A stretch of 64,000 nucleotides of DNA from Bacillus sp. AZ43. GTDB taxonomy: Bacteria; Actinomycetota; Actinomycetes; Mycobacteriales; Geodermatophilaceae. Positions 43,898 to 51,769 of the stretch are shown one piece after another. The position numbers and the translations under genes are program-made. The stretch lies in assembly GCA_004570425.1 (NCBI GenBank), contig SPQJ01000001.1:163542-227541 (forward strand). The letters are read 5' to 3'. Under the pieces are notes generated by a model, which saw only the letters and a list, made by a program, of their open reading frames with translations, had not been told where the DNA came from and made no database searches. How positions within the stretch are numbered: position 1 is the stretch's first letter; the number at the start of each line of letters is the position of its first letter.

Positions 43898-44872
43898 ATG
43901 GGGCAGCTGATCGTGGACGCCGACGTCATGGCGCGGGCCCGGTTCGGTACCTCGCAGCTCACCGAGACGCTGGCCGGACTCAAGATCCTGCTCGCGCCCC
44001 GGGTCCTGCCCTGGCACCGGCCGTGGCGGGACACGCACGTGGACGCCCTCCGGGCGCGACTGGCCGACGACCCGGTCGGCGCCGCCCTCCTCCGGCACGC
44101 CTTCGGGGTCACCTGGACGGCCGACTTCTTCACCGTGCCGCCGGCCGCACCGAACCTCGGCCTGGACGAGGAACTCGAGTACCTCGAATCGCTCGACGAC
44201 CCTCGCATCCGGGCCGACCTGGAGTTCACGTCCGGCCCGCTCCCGCCCGAACTCAGCGCAACCGGTCTCGCCGCCGTGGCCGCGGGACTGCTCCGGTGGA
44301 CGTGGGAGCAGACGATCCGCGACGAGTGGGACCGGCGGCTCCGGGTGCTGCGGGCCGACGTCGTCTCGCGCACGGCCCGACTGAGCACCGAGGGCTGGTC
44401 CGGCGCACTGGAGAACCTCGCCCCGGGGGTCCGCTGGCTGGCGAACGGCCGCCTGCAGGCGAACGCGCACCCGTACCCGCCCCGCGACGTCCGGGGTAGC
44501 GACCTGATGTTCATCGCCGCGCACACCCAGGGCAGCTCCGTCAGCTGGCACCTGCCGGACCGGTACGCGCTCGTCTACCCGGTGACCGGCGCCCTGGCCG
44601 CAGATCCCGCGCCGCTCCCCGACGCGCTGGTCCGGCTGCTCGGTGCCAACCGGGCGCGGATCCTGGCCAGGCTCGGGACGCCGCGGAGCACGAGCGCGCT
44701 GACCGCGGAGACGAGCCTGCCGCTGGGTTCCGTCGGCGGGCACCTGCGCGTGCTGCTCGATGCCGGACTCCTGGAGCGCAGGCGCTCCGGCCGGGAGGTC
44801 CTGTACTGGCGCAGCGCGACGGGCGAGGCGCTCGTCGAGGCTTCCGAGGCCCAGGAGCCGCCACCGGCCTGA
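43898..44872 (+). CDS. ArsR-type winged-helix regulator with DUF5937 N-terminal domain
   Basis: 324 residues. About 1-235 form an uncharacterised domain (DUF5937) with SQLTETLAGLKILLAP and WHLPDRYALVYPVTGA. About 245-310 are an ArsR-like helix-turn-helix (ANRARILARLGTPRSTSALTAE ... GGHLRVLLDAGLLERRRSGREVLYWRS). There are no metal-binding cysteines, so the ligand is probably organic. No Shine-Dalgarno is present because the inverted repeat lies against the ATG, so the message may be leaderless. It likely represses itself and the divergent MFS gene. Confidence 0.87.
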   Translation: MGQLIVDADVMARARFGTSQLTETLAGLKILLAPRVLPWHRPWRDTHVDALRARLADDPVGAALLRHAFGVTWTADFFTVPPAAPNLGLDEELEYLESLDDPRIRADLEFTSGPLPPELSATGLAAVAAGLLRWTWEQTIRDEWDRRLRVLRADVVSRTARLSTEGWSGALENLAPGVRWLANGRLQANAHPYPPRDVRGSDLMFIAAHTQGSSVSWHLPDRYALVYPVTGALAADPAPLPDALVRLLGANRARILARLGTPRSTSALTAETSLPLGSVGGHLRVLLDAGLLERRRSGREVLYWRSATGEALVEASEAQEPPPA

Positions 44873-44884
44873 CCGGGGCGTGCG

Positions 44885-46102
44885 TCAGACGGGTATCGGT
44901 TCGCCGATGAGGATCTCGGTGCCGTCGGGGCGGTAGGTGCGCCATCGGCCGTCGGGTTGTCGTTCGACGCGGAAGCCGTGGTGGACCTTCGTGTGGTGGC
45001 GTTCGCAGAGCAGGGCGGAGTTCTCCTGGCAGGTGTCTCCGCCGAAGGCCCAGTGGACGAGGTGGTGGACGTCGCACCACCAGGCGGGGGCGTCGCAGCC
45101 GGTGAAGACGCAGCCGCCGTCGCGCAGTTCGACCGCGCGGCGCAGGTACGGATCGGCGACGCGGTGCTGGCGCCCGAGGTCGAGCACGGCGCTGTCGGGG
45201 CCGAACACCACGCGGGAGACGTTGCCGTCGCAGGACAGCCAGCGGGCCCGGGCGGCGGAGATCACCGTCCCGTACTGGGTGATCCCCGCCCCGGCACCGG
45301 TCGACGGGGCGACGAGCGCATCGAGGTCGATGCGGGCGAACACGTGCGGCTTGACCGTGCGGGTGATCGGCAGCTGGCCCGACGCCAGCGCGTTGTCGGA
45401 CAGCTGCACCAGCGCATCGCCCTGCTGCTGGACGCGGCTGCGGTCGTCGCCGGAGCAGCGGCCGGCCTGCACGAGCGACTCGACCGCTGCGACGAACTTG
45501 TCGCCGGCGACCGGGTCGAGGTGGAAGCGGCCGTCCAGCCCGCCGTCGGACCGGCGGGACCAGGACAGTTCGCGTTCCTCGGTGGGGTCCGGTTCGGGCC
45601 CGTCAGGGTCCAGCCGGCCCAGGTAGTGCGCCACCACCTGGCACAGCTCGGCGTGCGGCCGGCCTGCCGCCACCCCGGCCAGCGCCGCATCCACACCGGC
45701 CACGTCCACGCCGTGCGCGGCGGCCTTGACCAGGTTCTGCGGTGTCGCGATCGGCGCGATCGCCGCGGCGGCCTCGGCGGTCACTGCGCCGGCGGCGAAC
45801 GCCGCGGCCACCACCGGCAGGTGCTCCAGCGCCCGCCCGGTGTGCACCACCCGGGAGGCCGCCGCGGCCGGGAGCCGGCCGTGCCCGCGCAGCCACGAGG
45901 CCATCGTCTTCTGCCCGTCGAGCTCGGCGGCGCCGGTGCGCTCGCACTCCCGCACCGTGCGGGCGACCTCCGCGGCCAGCCGGTTGGCCGCCACCAGCAG
46001 CTCTCCCAGCCGGTCGAGCAGGTGCGTGGGGAAGGCGGCGGGCAGGTCGTCGGCGACCAACGCGTCCAACGCCGACTGCAGTTCGCCCACGACACCTCCC
46101 AC
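44885..46102 (-). CDS. DUF222/HNH endonuclease family protein (13E12 repeat type)
   Basis: 405 residues from GTG 46102; GTG 46090 with GGGAGGT nearby is an alternative. The N-terminal 300 residues are the helical DUF222 domain, and the C-terminus holds the HNH nuclease motif DVHHLVHW ... NSALLCERHH. Two cysteines (GGCVFTGCD) and HH pairs complete a zinc-supported HNH site. These genes occur in many dispersed copies in actinobacteria, related to REP13E12 of M. tuberculosis, and are thought to be mobile or recombinogenic. Biological role unknown. Confidence 0.92.
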   Translation of the reverse strand: MGGVVGELQSALDALVADDLPAAFPTHLLDRLGELLVAANRLAAEVARTVRECERTGAAELDGQKTMASWLRGHGRLPAAAASRVVHTGRALEHLPVVAAAFAAGAVTAEAAAAIAPIATPQNLVKAAAHGVDVAGVDAALAGVAAGRPHAELCQVVAHYLGRLDPDGPEPDPTEERELSWSRRSDGGLDGRFHLDPVAGDKFVAAVESLVQAGRCSGDDRSRVQQQGDALVQLSDNALASGQLPITRTVKPHVFARIDLDALVAPSTGAGAGITQYGTVISAARARWLSCDGNVSRVVFGPDSAVLDLGRQHRVADPYLRRAVELRDGGCVFTGCDAPAWWCDVHHLVHWAFGGDTCQENSALLCERHHTKVHHGFRVERQPDGRWRTYRPDGTEILIGEPIPV

Positions 46103-46229
46103 CCGTTCGATCAGGTGTTCGAAGTCTACCGCCGGACGACCCGCTCCGCACCACGAATCCCCAGCTCAGAGCGCTGTACACAGACCCGCGGAGGAGATCC
46201 CGTCAGGCGCCCGGAGGTGGTATGAGACC

Positions 46230-46425
46230 TCACTCCGCCGCGACCATGACCGCACCGTCCGGTCGTCGACTCCGAGCTTGGCGAACACCCGCAGCAGGTG
46301 GTCTCCCCGCGCGCCGCGGCCCCGACCGCGTCGGCCAGCTGCGGCAGCGGGGCGTCCTCGAGCAGGGTCGCTCGTCGGACGCCGCGTCCCGCAGGGCCGG
46401 CGAGGGTGGCATCGCGGTCATGCAG
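46230..46425 (-). pseudogene. Remnant of a NarL/FixJ-type response regulator
   Basis: Three reading-frame pieces line up with the end of a response regulator: the receiver tail TLLEDAPLPQLADAVGAAARGE (near 46303-46368), then after a frame change the end of the LuxR-type recognition helix HLLRVFAKLGVDDRT (near 46255-46300), then after another shift AVMVAAE and a stop at 46230. The linker and the first part of the helix-turn-helix are gone. It lies between the DUF222/HNH gene and an MmcQ gene, so it is debris of an older gene. Confidence 0.6.
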
Positions 46426-46472
46426 GAAGCCTGCGCGACCACCTGCTCCCCCCGGGACCGCCGATCCGCTGG

Positions 46473-46502
46473 ACCGGCGTCCACCAAAAGGTGGACGCCG
46501 GT
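46473..46502 (-). terminator. Terminator hairpin after MmcQ/YjbR gene 2
   Basis: ACCGGCGTCCACC (46473-46485) pairs perfectly with GGTGGACGCCGGT (46490-46502) around the loop AAAA. It lies 13 nt downstream of the minus-strand MmcQ stop. Confidence 0.85.
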
Positions 46503-46515
46503 CGCGACGGTCACG

Positions 46516-46920
46516 TCAGGGGTCACCGCCAAGGGGTCGAGCGACGGACGCCGCGAGCCGTGCGGGGGCCAGGAGGCAGTAGCTCTCGGTCAGGAGCTCG
46601 GCGACCTCGTCCCAGTCGACGTCGTCCCCCAGGACCATGCCCACCTCGTCGCCACGCCAAGGGGGCGCGAAGAACGGCGGCCCGGTCCTCCGGAGCGTCT
46701 CGAGCTCGAGCCCCGAAGAGCGGAACGTGAGCACCCAGCACGGCCCGGTGGTGCCGGCCGCCCGCGCATGGCCCTGCGGCCGGCCCCCGACGATCTCGAG
46801 GACGTGCGCGAACGTCCGCCCACGGATCCGCCACCGGGTGCCCACCCAGGCCCGTTCCTCGTAGGTCTCGGGCAGCCCGAGGGCGATCGGGCGCAGCCCG
46901 GCGAGGAGCACCGACTCCAC
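46516..46920 (-). CDS. MmcQ/YjbR family protein (second copy)
   Basis: 134 residues from GTG with AGGGAGGTGG upstream. It shows the family layout: ALGLPETYEERAWVGTRWRIRGRTFAHVLEI, a middle strand region, then GPPFFAPPWRGDEVGMVL and WDEVAELLTESYCLLAPARL. It is strongly diverged from the copy at 28261. Role unknown (CyaY-like fold). It is closely downstream of the DrrAB-like transporter genes on the same strand, separated by about 70 nt. Confidence 0.85.
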   Translation of the reverse strand: MESVLLAGLRPIALGLPETYEERAWVGTRWRIRGRTFAHVLEIVGGRPQGHARAAGTTGPCWVLTFRSSGLELETLRRTGPPFFAPPWRGDEVGMVLGDDVDWDEVAELLTESYCLLAPARLAASVARPLGGDP

Positions 46921-46990
46921 GTCCCACCTCCCTGGTCGACCGGCCGGCCGTCATCGTGGACGAGGGGTCCGACACCGAGACCGGCGCGGG

Positions 46991-47818
46991 TCACCGGCTG
47001 AGGGCCTGGAACCGGTGGACGGCCAGCGCCGCGAAGACGGCGGTGAGCACGACCGGCCAGGCGACGGCGAGCAGCAGCGCGTGCTCAGTCGCCCATCCAC
47101 CGCCGGACCCGACCGGCGACCCGAACAGCTCCCGGACGGCGGTCACGGTGCCCGCCACGGGGTTCCACTCCGCGACGGTGGCCAGCCAGCCCGGCATGGC
47201 GGAGGCGGCGACGAACGCGTTGGACAGGAAGGCGAACGGCCACACCAGGATCTGGACGGCCATCACCGCCGAGGGGTCGCGCGCGAGCAGCCCCAGGTAG
47301 ATGCCGATCCAGAGGAAGGCCAGCCGCAGCAGCAGGAGCAGACCGACCGCGGCCAGCGCGGGCCCCAGGCCGGCGGGGCGCCAGCCGATGGCCAGCCCGG
47401 CCGCGACCAGGACGACCAGCCCGACCACCGACGACGCCATGTCGGCCAGGCACCGGCCGGCCACCACGGCGGACGGCGCCATCGGCAGGGACCGGAAGCG
47501 GTCGGTGATCCCGCGCGCGGTGTCGGTGACGACGGCCGTCATCGTGGCCTCCACGCCGAAGACCATCGCCAGGGCGAGCATGCCGGGCACGAGGAAGTCG
47601 CGGTAGTCGCCGCCGCCGGGCACCACCATGCCGCCGCCGAGCAGGTACACGAACATCAGCAGCAGGAGCACCGGGAACAGCGCGTTGACCAGGACGGCGA
47701 CCGGCTGCCGCTGCCAGTGGGCGATGTCCCGCCCGGCCACGGCGAGGGCATCGGCGACCGCCCACCGCAGCCGGCCGGTCCAGGTCTCCTCCGCGGGGAC
47801 GGCGTGGGTCGTGGTCAT
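46991..47818 (-). CDS. ABC-2 type exporter permease (DrrB-like)
   Basis: 275 residues. N-terminal cytoplasmic part with ALAVAGRDIAHWQRQPV, then six membrane segments. The GVEATMTAVVTDTARGITDRFRSLPMAPSAVVAGR segment and EWNPVAGTVTAVRELFG near the end are diagnostic of DrrB-type drug exporters. ATG overlaps the ATPase stop (ATGA). It exports a hydrophobic drug or lipid with the coupled ATPase and is probably controlled by the divergent TetR protein. Confidence 0.92.
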   Translation of the reverse strand: MTTTHAVPAEETWTGRLRWAVADALAVAGRDIAHWQRQPVAVLVNALFPVLLLLMFVYLLGGGMVVPGGGDYRDFLVPGMLALAMVFGVEATMTAVVTDTARGITDRFRSLPMAPSAVVAGRCLADMASSVVGLVVLVAAGLAIGWRPAGLGPALAAVGLLLLLRLAFLWIGIYLGLLARDPSAVMAVQILVWPFAFLSNAFVAASAMPGWLATVAEWNPVAGTVTAVRELFGSPVGSGGGWATEHALLLAVAWPVVLTAVFAALAVHRFQALSR

Positions 47819-48777
47819 GCCGGCACCTCCGTGCGCACGTCGTCCCGTCCGGTGATCCGCAGGTAGGCCTCGTCGAGGGTGGTCGGGCGCAGGACCAGGT
47901 CGTCGATGCCGATCCCCGCGTCGTCCAGGGCGCGGACCACCGCGCCGACGACGCCGGCGCGGCGGGCCACCGGGACGGTGATCCGCCGGCCACCACCCGG
48001 TACGGCCTGCGACGGGCCGCTCGCGACCCGCTCGGCGAGCGAGGCCGCCTCCGCCGCCCGGGTCGGATCGCTCACCACCAGCTCCATCCGGTCGCCGCCG
48101 ATCGCCGCGGTCAGCTCCCGCGGGGTGCCGTGGGCCGCGACCCGGCCGCCGTCCAGGACGCAGACGTCGTCGGCCAGCTGCTCGGCCTCCTCGAGGTACT
48201 GGGTCGTCAGGAGCACCGACGTCCCCCCGGTCACGAGTTCCCGGACGGCGGTCCAGACGTCACGTCGGCCCGCCGGGTCCAGCCCCGTGGTCGGCTCGTC
48301 GAGGAACAGCACCTCGGGGGCGAGGACCAGCCCCGCGGCGATGTCGAGGCGACGGCGCATCCCCCCGGAGAACTCGCGCACCGGTTGGGCACCCGTACCG
48401 GCCAGCCCCACCTGCTCGAGCAGCTCGTCGGCGCGCGCGCCGGCCGCCCGGCGGTCGAGGTGGTGGAGCCGGGCGAACAGCACGAGGTTCTGCCGCGCAC
48501 CGAGGACGTCGTCGACGGCCGGCTGCTGACCGATCAGCCCGATCCGGCGGCGGACCTCCCGGGGACGCCGGACGACGTCGATCCCGGCCACCTCGATCCG
48601 GCCGCCGTCGGCCCGGACCAGCGTCGTGAGCACGCGCACCGCCGTCGTCTTGCCGGCGCCGTTCGGGCCCAGCAGCCCGCACACGGTCCCCCGGGTGACC
48701 CGCAGGTCGACCCCGTCGAGCACCACCTTCTCCCCATACCTCTTGGTGAGCCCCACCACCGAGATCGCGTCCGCCAC
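47815..48777 (-). CDS. ABC exporter ATP-binding protein (DrrA-like)
   Basis: 320 residues from GTG 48777, chosen because GGAGGA lies 5 nt upstream; longer ATG frames at 48804 and 48819 would run through the operator region. Walker A GPNGAGKTT, signature REFSGGMRRRLD, Walker B VLFLDEPTTGLDP and the H-loop TTQYLEEAEQLADD are all intact, and the C-terminal DrrA extension is present. It drives the coupled permease. Two dyads between it and the TetR gene mark the control region. Confidence 0.92.
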   Translation of the reverse strand: MADAISVVGLTKRYGEKVVLDGVDLRVTRGTVCGLLGPNGAGKTTAVRVLTTLVRADGGRIEVAGIDVVRRPREVRRRIGLIGQQPAVDDVLGARQNLVLFARLHHLDRRAAGARADELLEQVGLAGTGAQPVREFSGGMRRRLDIAAGLVLAPEVLFLDEPTTGLDPAGRRDVWTAVRELVTGGTSVLLTTQYLEEAEQLADDVCVLDGGRVAAHGTPRELTAAIGGDRMELVVSDPTRAAEAASLAERVASGPSQAVPGGGRRITVPVARRAGVVGAVVRALDDAGIGIDDLVLRPTTLDEAYLRITGRDDVRTEVPA

Positions 48778-48787
48778 CGAGATCCTC

Positions 48788-48800
48788 CGTACGCTGTACG
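48788..48800. promoter_or_regulatory. TetR operator dyad 1
   Basis: CGTAC-GCT-GTACG, a perfect 5-bp inverted repeat with a 3-nt spacer, 10 nt upstream of the exporter ATPase start. An identical half-site dyad is centred 32 bp away, so both lie on the same helical face. Confidence 0.6.
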
Positions 48801-48819
48801 ACATTGGTAGGCCTGACAA

Positions 48820-48832
48820 CGTACGCCGTACG
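48820..48832. promoter_or_regulatory. TetR operator dyad 2
   Basis: CGTAC-GCC-GTACG, with the same arms and spacing as dyad 1, 46 nt upstream of the TetR-family gene start. The pair spans the 101-bp divergent promoter region. Binding by the adjacent TetR protein is the natural inference. Confidence 0.6.
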
Positions 48833-48878
48833 GAAACATTCCGCCAGCGGCTCCGGAGCGCTTTGGGAGAGTGGGGGC

Positions 48879-49652
48879 ATGGCCACCGAGTTCACCGGCA
48901 CCGGCGACCCCGCCCGCAGCATGGCGCTGCTCTGGCGCCGCCCGGACGGCGGCCGGCCGCGGCCCGGCCCGAGGTCGGCCCTCGACGTCGACCGGATCGT
49001 CGCCGCCGCCGTCGAGCTCGCCGACGCCGAGGGCCTGGCCGCCGTCTCCATGCGCCGGCTCGCCGGCGAGCTCGGCACCGCGGCCATGACCCTCTACGGC
49101 CACGTGCCGGGCAAGGGCGAGCTGGTCGACCTCATGCTCGACGCGGTCCTCGGCGAGCTCTACCCCGACGACGAACTGGTCGCGGCCGGTACCTGGCGGA
49201 CACGCCTGAGGACCGTCGCCCAGGCGAACTGGGACTTCTACGTCCGCCATCCCTGGGCGGCGCACGTCGCGACCGGGCGACCACCGCTCGGGCCGGGCCT
49301 GATGCGCAAGTACGAGCTCGAACTGCGGGCCGTCGACGGGCTCGGCCTGACGGAGGTCCAGATGGACCTCCTCGTCACCCTGGTGAACGGCTTCGTGCGC
49401 GGCACCGTCAGCGGCGTCCACGAGAAGGCGGACGCCGAGCGCGTCACGGGCATCAGCGAGGACCAGTGGTGGGCCGCCACCGAGCCCTACGTCGCCCAGG
49501 TCTTCGACCCGGAGCGGTACCCCACCGCCGCCCGGGTGGGCCCGGTCGCCGGAGAGGAGCTCGGCGCCTACGACCCGCACCGCTCGTTCGAGTTCGGTCT
49601 GGACCGGTTGCTCGACGGCATCGGCGTGCTGGTCCTCGACGCCTCGCGCTGA
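48879..49652 (+). CDS. TetR family repressor with TetR_C_1 domain
   Basis: 257 residues from ATG with GGGAGA upstream. The DNA-binding domain begins at about 45 (DVDRIVAAAVELADAEGLAAVSMRRLAGELGTAAMTLYGHVPGKGELVDLMLD). The rest is the all-helical ligand-binding domain of the tetracycline-repressor type (YVRHPWAAHVA ... GISEDQWWAAT). It is divergent from the DrrAB-like exporter, with two matching dyads in between. A drug- or metabolite-responsive repressor of that exporter is the best reading. Confidence 0.92.
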   Translation: MATEFTGTGDPARSMALLWRRPDGGRPRPGPRSALDVDRIVAAAVELADAEGLAAVSMRRLAGELGTAAMTLYGHVPGKGELVDLMLDAVLGELYPDDELVAAGTWRTRLRTVAQANWDFYVRHPWAAHVATGRPPLGPGLMRKYELELRAVDGLGLTEVQMDLLVTLVNGFVRGTVSGVHEKADAERVTGISEDQWWAATEPYVAQVFDPERYPTAARVGPVAGEELGAYDPHRSFEFGLDRLLDGIGVLVLDASR

Positions 49653-49713
49653 CCGCACGCGAGCGCCCACGGCGGCGTCCGAAAACCGCCAGAGCGCGTC
49701 GGTGCCCGCTGGC

Positions 49714-51213
49714 ATGCTCATCGGTGTGACCCCGCCCCTGGACGCCGAGCGCTGCTACCGCGCCGTCGCCGGCCGCGACGCCCGGTTCGACGGCTGGTTC
49801 TTCACCGCCGTCCACACGACCGGCATCTACTGCCGCCCGTCCTGCCCGGCGCGCACTCCCCTGGCCCGCAACGTCTCCTTCTTCTCCACCGCCGCGGCGG
49901 CGCAGGGCGCCGGCTTCCGCGCCTGCCGCCGCTGCCGCCCCGACGCCGTCCCCGGATCCCCGGAGTGGGACGTCCGGGCCGACGTCGTCGCCCGCGCCAT
50001 GCGGCTGATCGCCGACGGCGAGGTCGAGCGCTCCGGCGTCCCCGGGCTGGCCGCCCGACTCGGGTACTCCGAACGCCAGCTGCACCGGCTGCTGGTCGGC
50101 GAGCTCGGTGTCGGACCGCTGGCGCTGGCCCGGGCGCAGCGGGCGCAGACCGCGCGCCTGCTGATCGAGACCACCGACCTGCCGATGGCCGACGTCGCCT
50201 TCGCGGCGGGGTTCGCCAGCATCCGGCAGTTCAACGACACCGTCCGCGAGGTGTTCGCGTGCACGCCGACCGAGCTGCGCCGCCGCAGCCCCGGCAGCAC
50301 CGGCGGCTCACCCGGGTGGCTGACGCTGAGGCTCGCCGCGCGGGCGCCGTACGAGGCCGCCGAGGTGCTCCTCTTCCTCGGCGCGCACGCCGTTCCCGGC
50401 CTGGAGGAGTGGGACGGGACGACGTTCTCCCGCGTCCTCGACCTGCCGCACGGCCCGGCGGTCGTCCGGCTCTCCCCCGCGCCCGACGGCGGCGCGGCCG
50501 TGACCGCCCGATTGCGGCTGGCCGAGATCCGCGACCTGGGCGCGGCCGTCACCCGCTGCCGCCGGATGCTCGACCTCGACGCCGACCCGGCCGCGGTCGA
50601 CGACCTCCTCGGCAGCGACCCCGCGCTCGCCCCGCTCGTCACCGCCGCCCCCGGCCGACGCGTGCCCGCCGCCCCGGACGCCGACGAGCTCGCGGTCCGC
50701 GCGGTCCTCGGCCAGCAGGTGTCGGTCGCCGGTGCCCGCACCCTCACCGCACGGCTGCTCGCCGCCGGCACTCCGCTGGCCGAGCCGGTCGGCTCGCTGA
50801 CCCACGCGTTCCCGCGGGCCGCGCGGCTCGCCGACGCCGACCTCAGCACCGTCGGGCTCACCGGCGCCCGCCGCCGGACCGTGCACGCGCTCGCCGCCGC
50901 CCTCGCGGACGGCGACATCGCCCTCGACCCGGGCGCCGACCGGGAGGAGGCAGGGCGGGCGCTGCTCGCCGTTCCCGGCATCGGCCCCTGGACCGCGGCG
51001 CTCGTCGCGATGCGCGGCCTCGCCGACCCCGACGTCTGGCTCCCCGGCGACCTCGCCCTGCGGAGGTCGCTGACCGCCCTCGGCAGTTCCGACGCCGAGG
51101 CCGCGTCCCGGTGGCGCCCGTGGCGGTCCTACGCCGTCATGCACCTCTGGGCGCTCGCCGTGCCCGCCCTGTTCACCCGCCCGCTTCCGCCCGCCCTCCC
51201 GAGGAGCGCCTGA
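49714..51213 (+). CDS. Ada-AlkA fusion: methylphosphotriester-sensing AraC regulator and 3-methyladenine DNA glycosylase
   Basis: 499 residues from ATG 49714; GTG 49702 and 49726 are alternatives, and no clear Shine-Dalgarno is present. Residues about 10-80 are the Ada zinc domain with GIYCRPSCPA and CRRC, where the first cysteine takes the methyl group from DNA phosphotriesters. About 85-185 are two AraC helix-turn-helix motifs. The remainder is AlkA-type glycosylase with the helix-hairpin-helix LLAVPGIGPWTAALVAMRGL and catalytic aspartate in PGDLAL. It both senses and repairs alkylation damage. Translationally coupled to the Ogt-type gene. Confidence 0.93.
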   Translation: MLIGVTPPLDAERCYRAVAGRDARFDGWFFTAVHTTGIYCRPSCPARTPLARNVSFFSTAAAAQGAGFRACRRCRPDAVPGSPEWDVRADVVARAMRLIADGEVERSGVPGLAARLGYSERQLHRLLVGELGVGPLALARAQRAQTARLLIETTDLPMADVAFAAGFASIRQFNDTVREVFACTPTELRRRSPGSTGGSPGWLTLRLAARAPYEAAEVLLFLGAHAVPGLEEWDGTTFSRVLDLPHGPAVVRLSPAPDGGAAVTARLRLAEIRDLGAAVTRCRRMLDLDADPAAVDDLLGSDPALAPLVTAAPGRRVPAAPDADELAVRAVLGQQVSVAGARTLTARLLAAGTPLAEPVGSLTHAFPRAARLADADLSTVGLTGARRRTVHALAAALADGDIALDPGADREEAGRALLAVPGIGPWTAALVAMRGLADPDVWLPGDLALRRSLTALGSSDAEAASRWRPWRSYAVMHLWALAVPALFTRPLPPALPRSA

Positions 51214-51731
51214 TGACCACCCTCGCCCGCCACGCCACCGTCAGCACACCGCCCGGTCCGTTCACCGTGGTCGTCGATCCTGACGACGTCGTCCTCGCGA
51301 GCGGGTGGACCGACGACATCGGCGAGCTCCTGCGCGTCGTCCACCCCTCGCTGCGTCCCACCGGCAGCGAACGCGTCGGCCGGGTGGCCGCGCTGGACGC
51401 GGCGGAGGCGTTCTTCGCCGGCGACGTCGCCGCCATCGACGAGGTGGCGGTGGCCCAGCGCTCGGGTCCGTTCCTCCAGGAGGCGTGGGAGGTGCTGCGC
51501 TCCGTCCCCGCGGGGCAGCCCGACACCTACGCCGCGTTCGCCGCCCGGTGCGGGCGGCCCGCGGCGATCCGCGCCGCCGCCAACGCCTGCGCCCGGAACG
51601 CCGCGGCCCTGTTCGTGCCCTGCCACCGGGTGCTCGGCTCCGACGGGGGTCTCGGCGGCTTCCGCTGGGGCACCCCGGTCAAGCGCTGGCTGCTCGACCA
51701 CGAGGCGGCACACGCCGGGGTGGCCGTCTAG
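51213..51731 (+). CDS. Methylated-DNA--protein-cysteine S-methyltransferase (Ogt type)
   Basis: 172 residues with GAGGAG before the ATG, which overlaps the previous stop as TGATG. The suicide cysteine is C137 in PCHRVL, followed by GGLGGFRWG and KRWLLDHE. It directly removes the methyl group from O6-methylguanine. With the Ada-AlkA fusion it makes a two-gene adaptive-response operon in which the E. coli Ada C-terminal function is a separate protein. Confidence 0.94.
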   Translation: MTTLARHATVSTPPGPFTVVVDPDDVVLASGWTDDIGELLRVVHPSLRPTGSERVGRVAALDAAEAFFAGDVAAIDEVAVAQRSGPFLQEAWEVLRSVPAGQPDTYAAFAARCGRPAAIRAAANACARNAAALFVPCHRVLGSDGGLGGFRWGTPVKRWLLDHEAAHAGVAV

Positions 51732-51769
51732 CGGGGAACTGTCGGACCCCTCCGGCAGGGTCCCTGGGC

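Larger units (their letters stand above)
46103..46515. other. Gene-poor gap beside the HNH gene
   Basis: 413 bp with no intact gene. It contains the response-regulator remnant (46230-46425), a perfect 13-bp terminator hairpin (46473-46502), and a less GC-rich stretch at 46103-46160 that could hold the HNH promoter on the minus strand. Confidence 0.6.

Noticed and set aside
42623..44743. Longer version of the MFS gene extending through the ArsR-type gene
   Set aside because: The extension is antisense to a clear regulator gene; GTG 43861 gives the normal transporter N-terminus.
46230..46532. 100-codon minus-strand frame as an intact small gene
   Set aside because: Its product matches nothing as a whole, and response-regulator similarity is spread over three frames, so it is treated as a remnant.
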